The notes under the pieces: generated by a model
The model's database searches: none
The model's input: only the letters and a program-made list of their open reading frames with translations
What the model was told of the DNA's origin: nothing
Shown: positions 22,533 through 22,667 of the stretch, one piece after another
How the letters are laid out: each line of letters begins with the position of its first letter
Numbering within the stretch: the stretch's first letter is position 1
NCBI GenBank assembly: GCA_905233805.1
Contig: CAJOER010000007.1
Location: forward strand, 1 to 22,667
Reading direction: 5' to 3'
DNA length: 22,667 nt
Origin: an uncultured Eubacterium sp.
GTDB lineage: Bacteria; Bacillota; Clostridia; Oscillospirales; Acutalibacteraceae
Made by a program: the position numbers and the translations under genes

Positions 22533-22561
22533 ATTATATTGCATATCATTATTTTTTACAA
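22533..22561 (-). promoter_or_regulatory. Promoter of queA-tgt
   Basis: On the minus strand TTGTAA (22561-22556), 17-bp spacer, TATAAT (22538-22533). The predicted start near 22526 lies beyond the asd promoter, so the two leaders would overlap antisense for roughly 25 bases. Confidence 0.65.
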
Positions 22562-22579
22562 GTGCTAAGGAGAAAAAAG

Positions 22580-22667
22580 ATGAAAAAGTATAAAGTCGGA
22601 TTAGTCGGCGCTACCGGTATGGTAGGACAGAGATTTATGACTCTTCTTGAAAATCATCCCTGGTTTG
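22580..22667 (+). CDS. asd: Aspartate-semialdehyde dehydrogenase (3' end outside window)
   Basis: Only the first 29 residues are present. The NADP-binding N-terminus VGLVGATGMVGQRFMTLLE and following NHPWF are characteristic of Asd, especially the HPWF variant of the archaeal/fungal-like subgroup also found in some bacteria. The enzyme makes aspartate semialdehyde for lysine/diaminopimelate, threonine and methionine. AAGGAG lies 7 bases before the ATG. The rest of the gene is beyond the window. Confidence 0.88.
   Translation, partial: MKKYKVGLVGATGMVGQRFMTLLENHPWF

Overview
The window looks like chromosomal core DNA from a low-GC, endospore-forming member of the Clostridia (Firmicutes). A gut Ruminococcaceae/Oscillospirales-type relative is my inference. 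The support is AT-rich DNA with strong AGGAGG-type ribosome binding sites and TTGACA/TATAAT promoters, a clear SpoIIR, a CwlD-type amidase, a probable SpoIIM-like protein, an ACT-domain/DUF711 gene pair, and a queA-tgt-yajC-DUF3792 block. I see no phage, IS element, CRISPR array or antibiotic-resistance cassette.

Layout. 1-1383: 3' end of a secreted protein with four exact-period 37-residue repeats and an SGNH/DUF4886-type esterase domain. 1408-2466 (-): MscS-family channel. 2651-3331: unrecognised Lys/Ala-rich, single-pass membrane protein with its own near-consensus promoter. 3380-4985 (-): ACT-domain gene followed by a DUF711 (UPF0210) gene that is frameshifted by an apparent internal deletion. 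5126-8482: operon of a PHP phosphoesterase, an Lrp/AsnC regulator, a class I/II aminotransferase and ispE, with overlapping or tightly spaced genes. 8530-9123: spoIIR. 9192-9396: two tRNA-Leu genes (UAA, CAA). 9437-10006: VanZ-family protein. 10015-13888: surface-glycan genes, with a GT2 glycosyltransferase (-) divergent from a CDP-glycerol glycerophosphotransferase and a flippase. 13916-14869 (-): D-2-hydroxyacid dehydrogenase. 14976-17238: cwlD-like amidase, radA and a small membrane protein. 17239-17631: gene-free but rich in hairpins. 17711-18685: XerC/D-type tyrosine recombinase. 18682-20193 (-): yajC, DUF3792 and a SpoIIM-like gene. 20268-22444 (-): queA-tgt for queuosine. 22580-end: start of asd.

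How it fits together. Sporulation and envelope functions recur: SpoIIR signalling, cortex-type amidase, SpoIIM-like protein, teichoic-type polymer transfer, flippase and Sec accessory YajC. Queuosine enzymes, isoprenoid precursor kinase, RadA, Xer and aspartate-semialdehyde dehydrogenase are housekeeping. Gene ends are punctuated by clear rho-independent terminators, several of them bidirectional between convergent genes.

Most worth a second look: the structured gene-free stretch with a 22-position hairpin at 17550-17604; the broken DUF711 gene; the 37-residue repeat array; two genes whose ribosome binding site lies in the 3' arm of a hairpin (spoIIR, DUF3792); and a cwlD-like gene with no visible Shine-Dalgarno and a promoter almost on its start codon. 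I found no clear-cut new multi-gene system. All functional calls rest on reading motifs by eye; no database search was possible.
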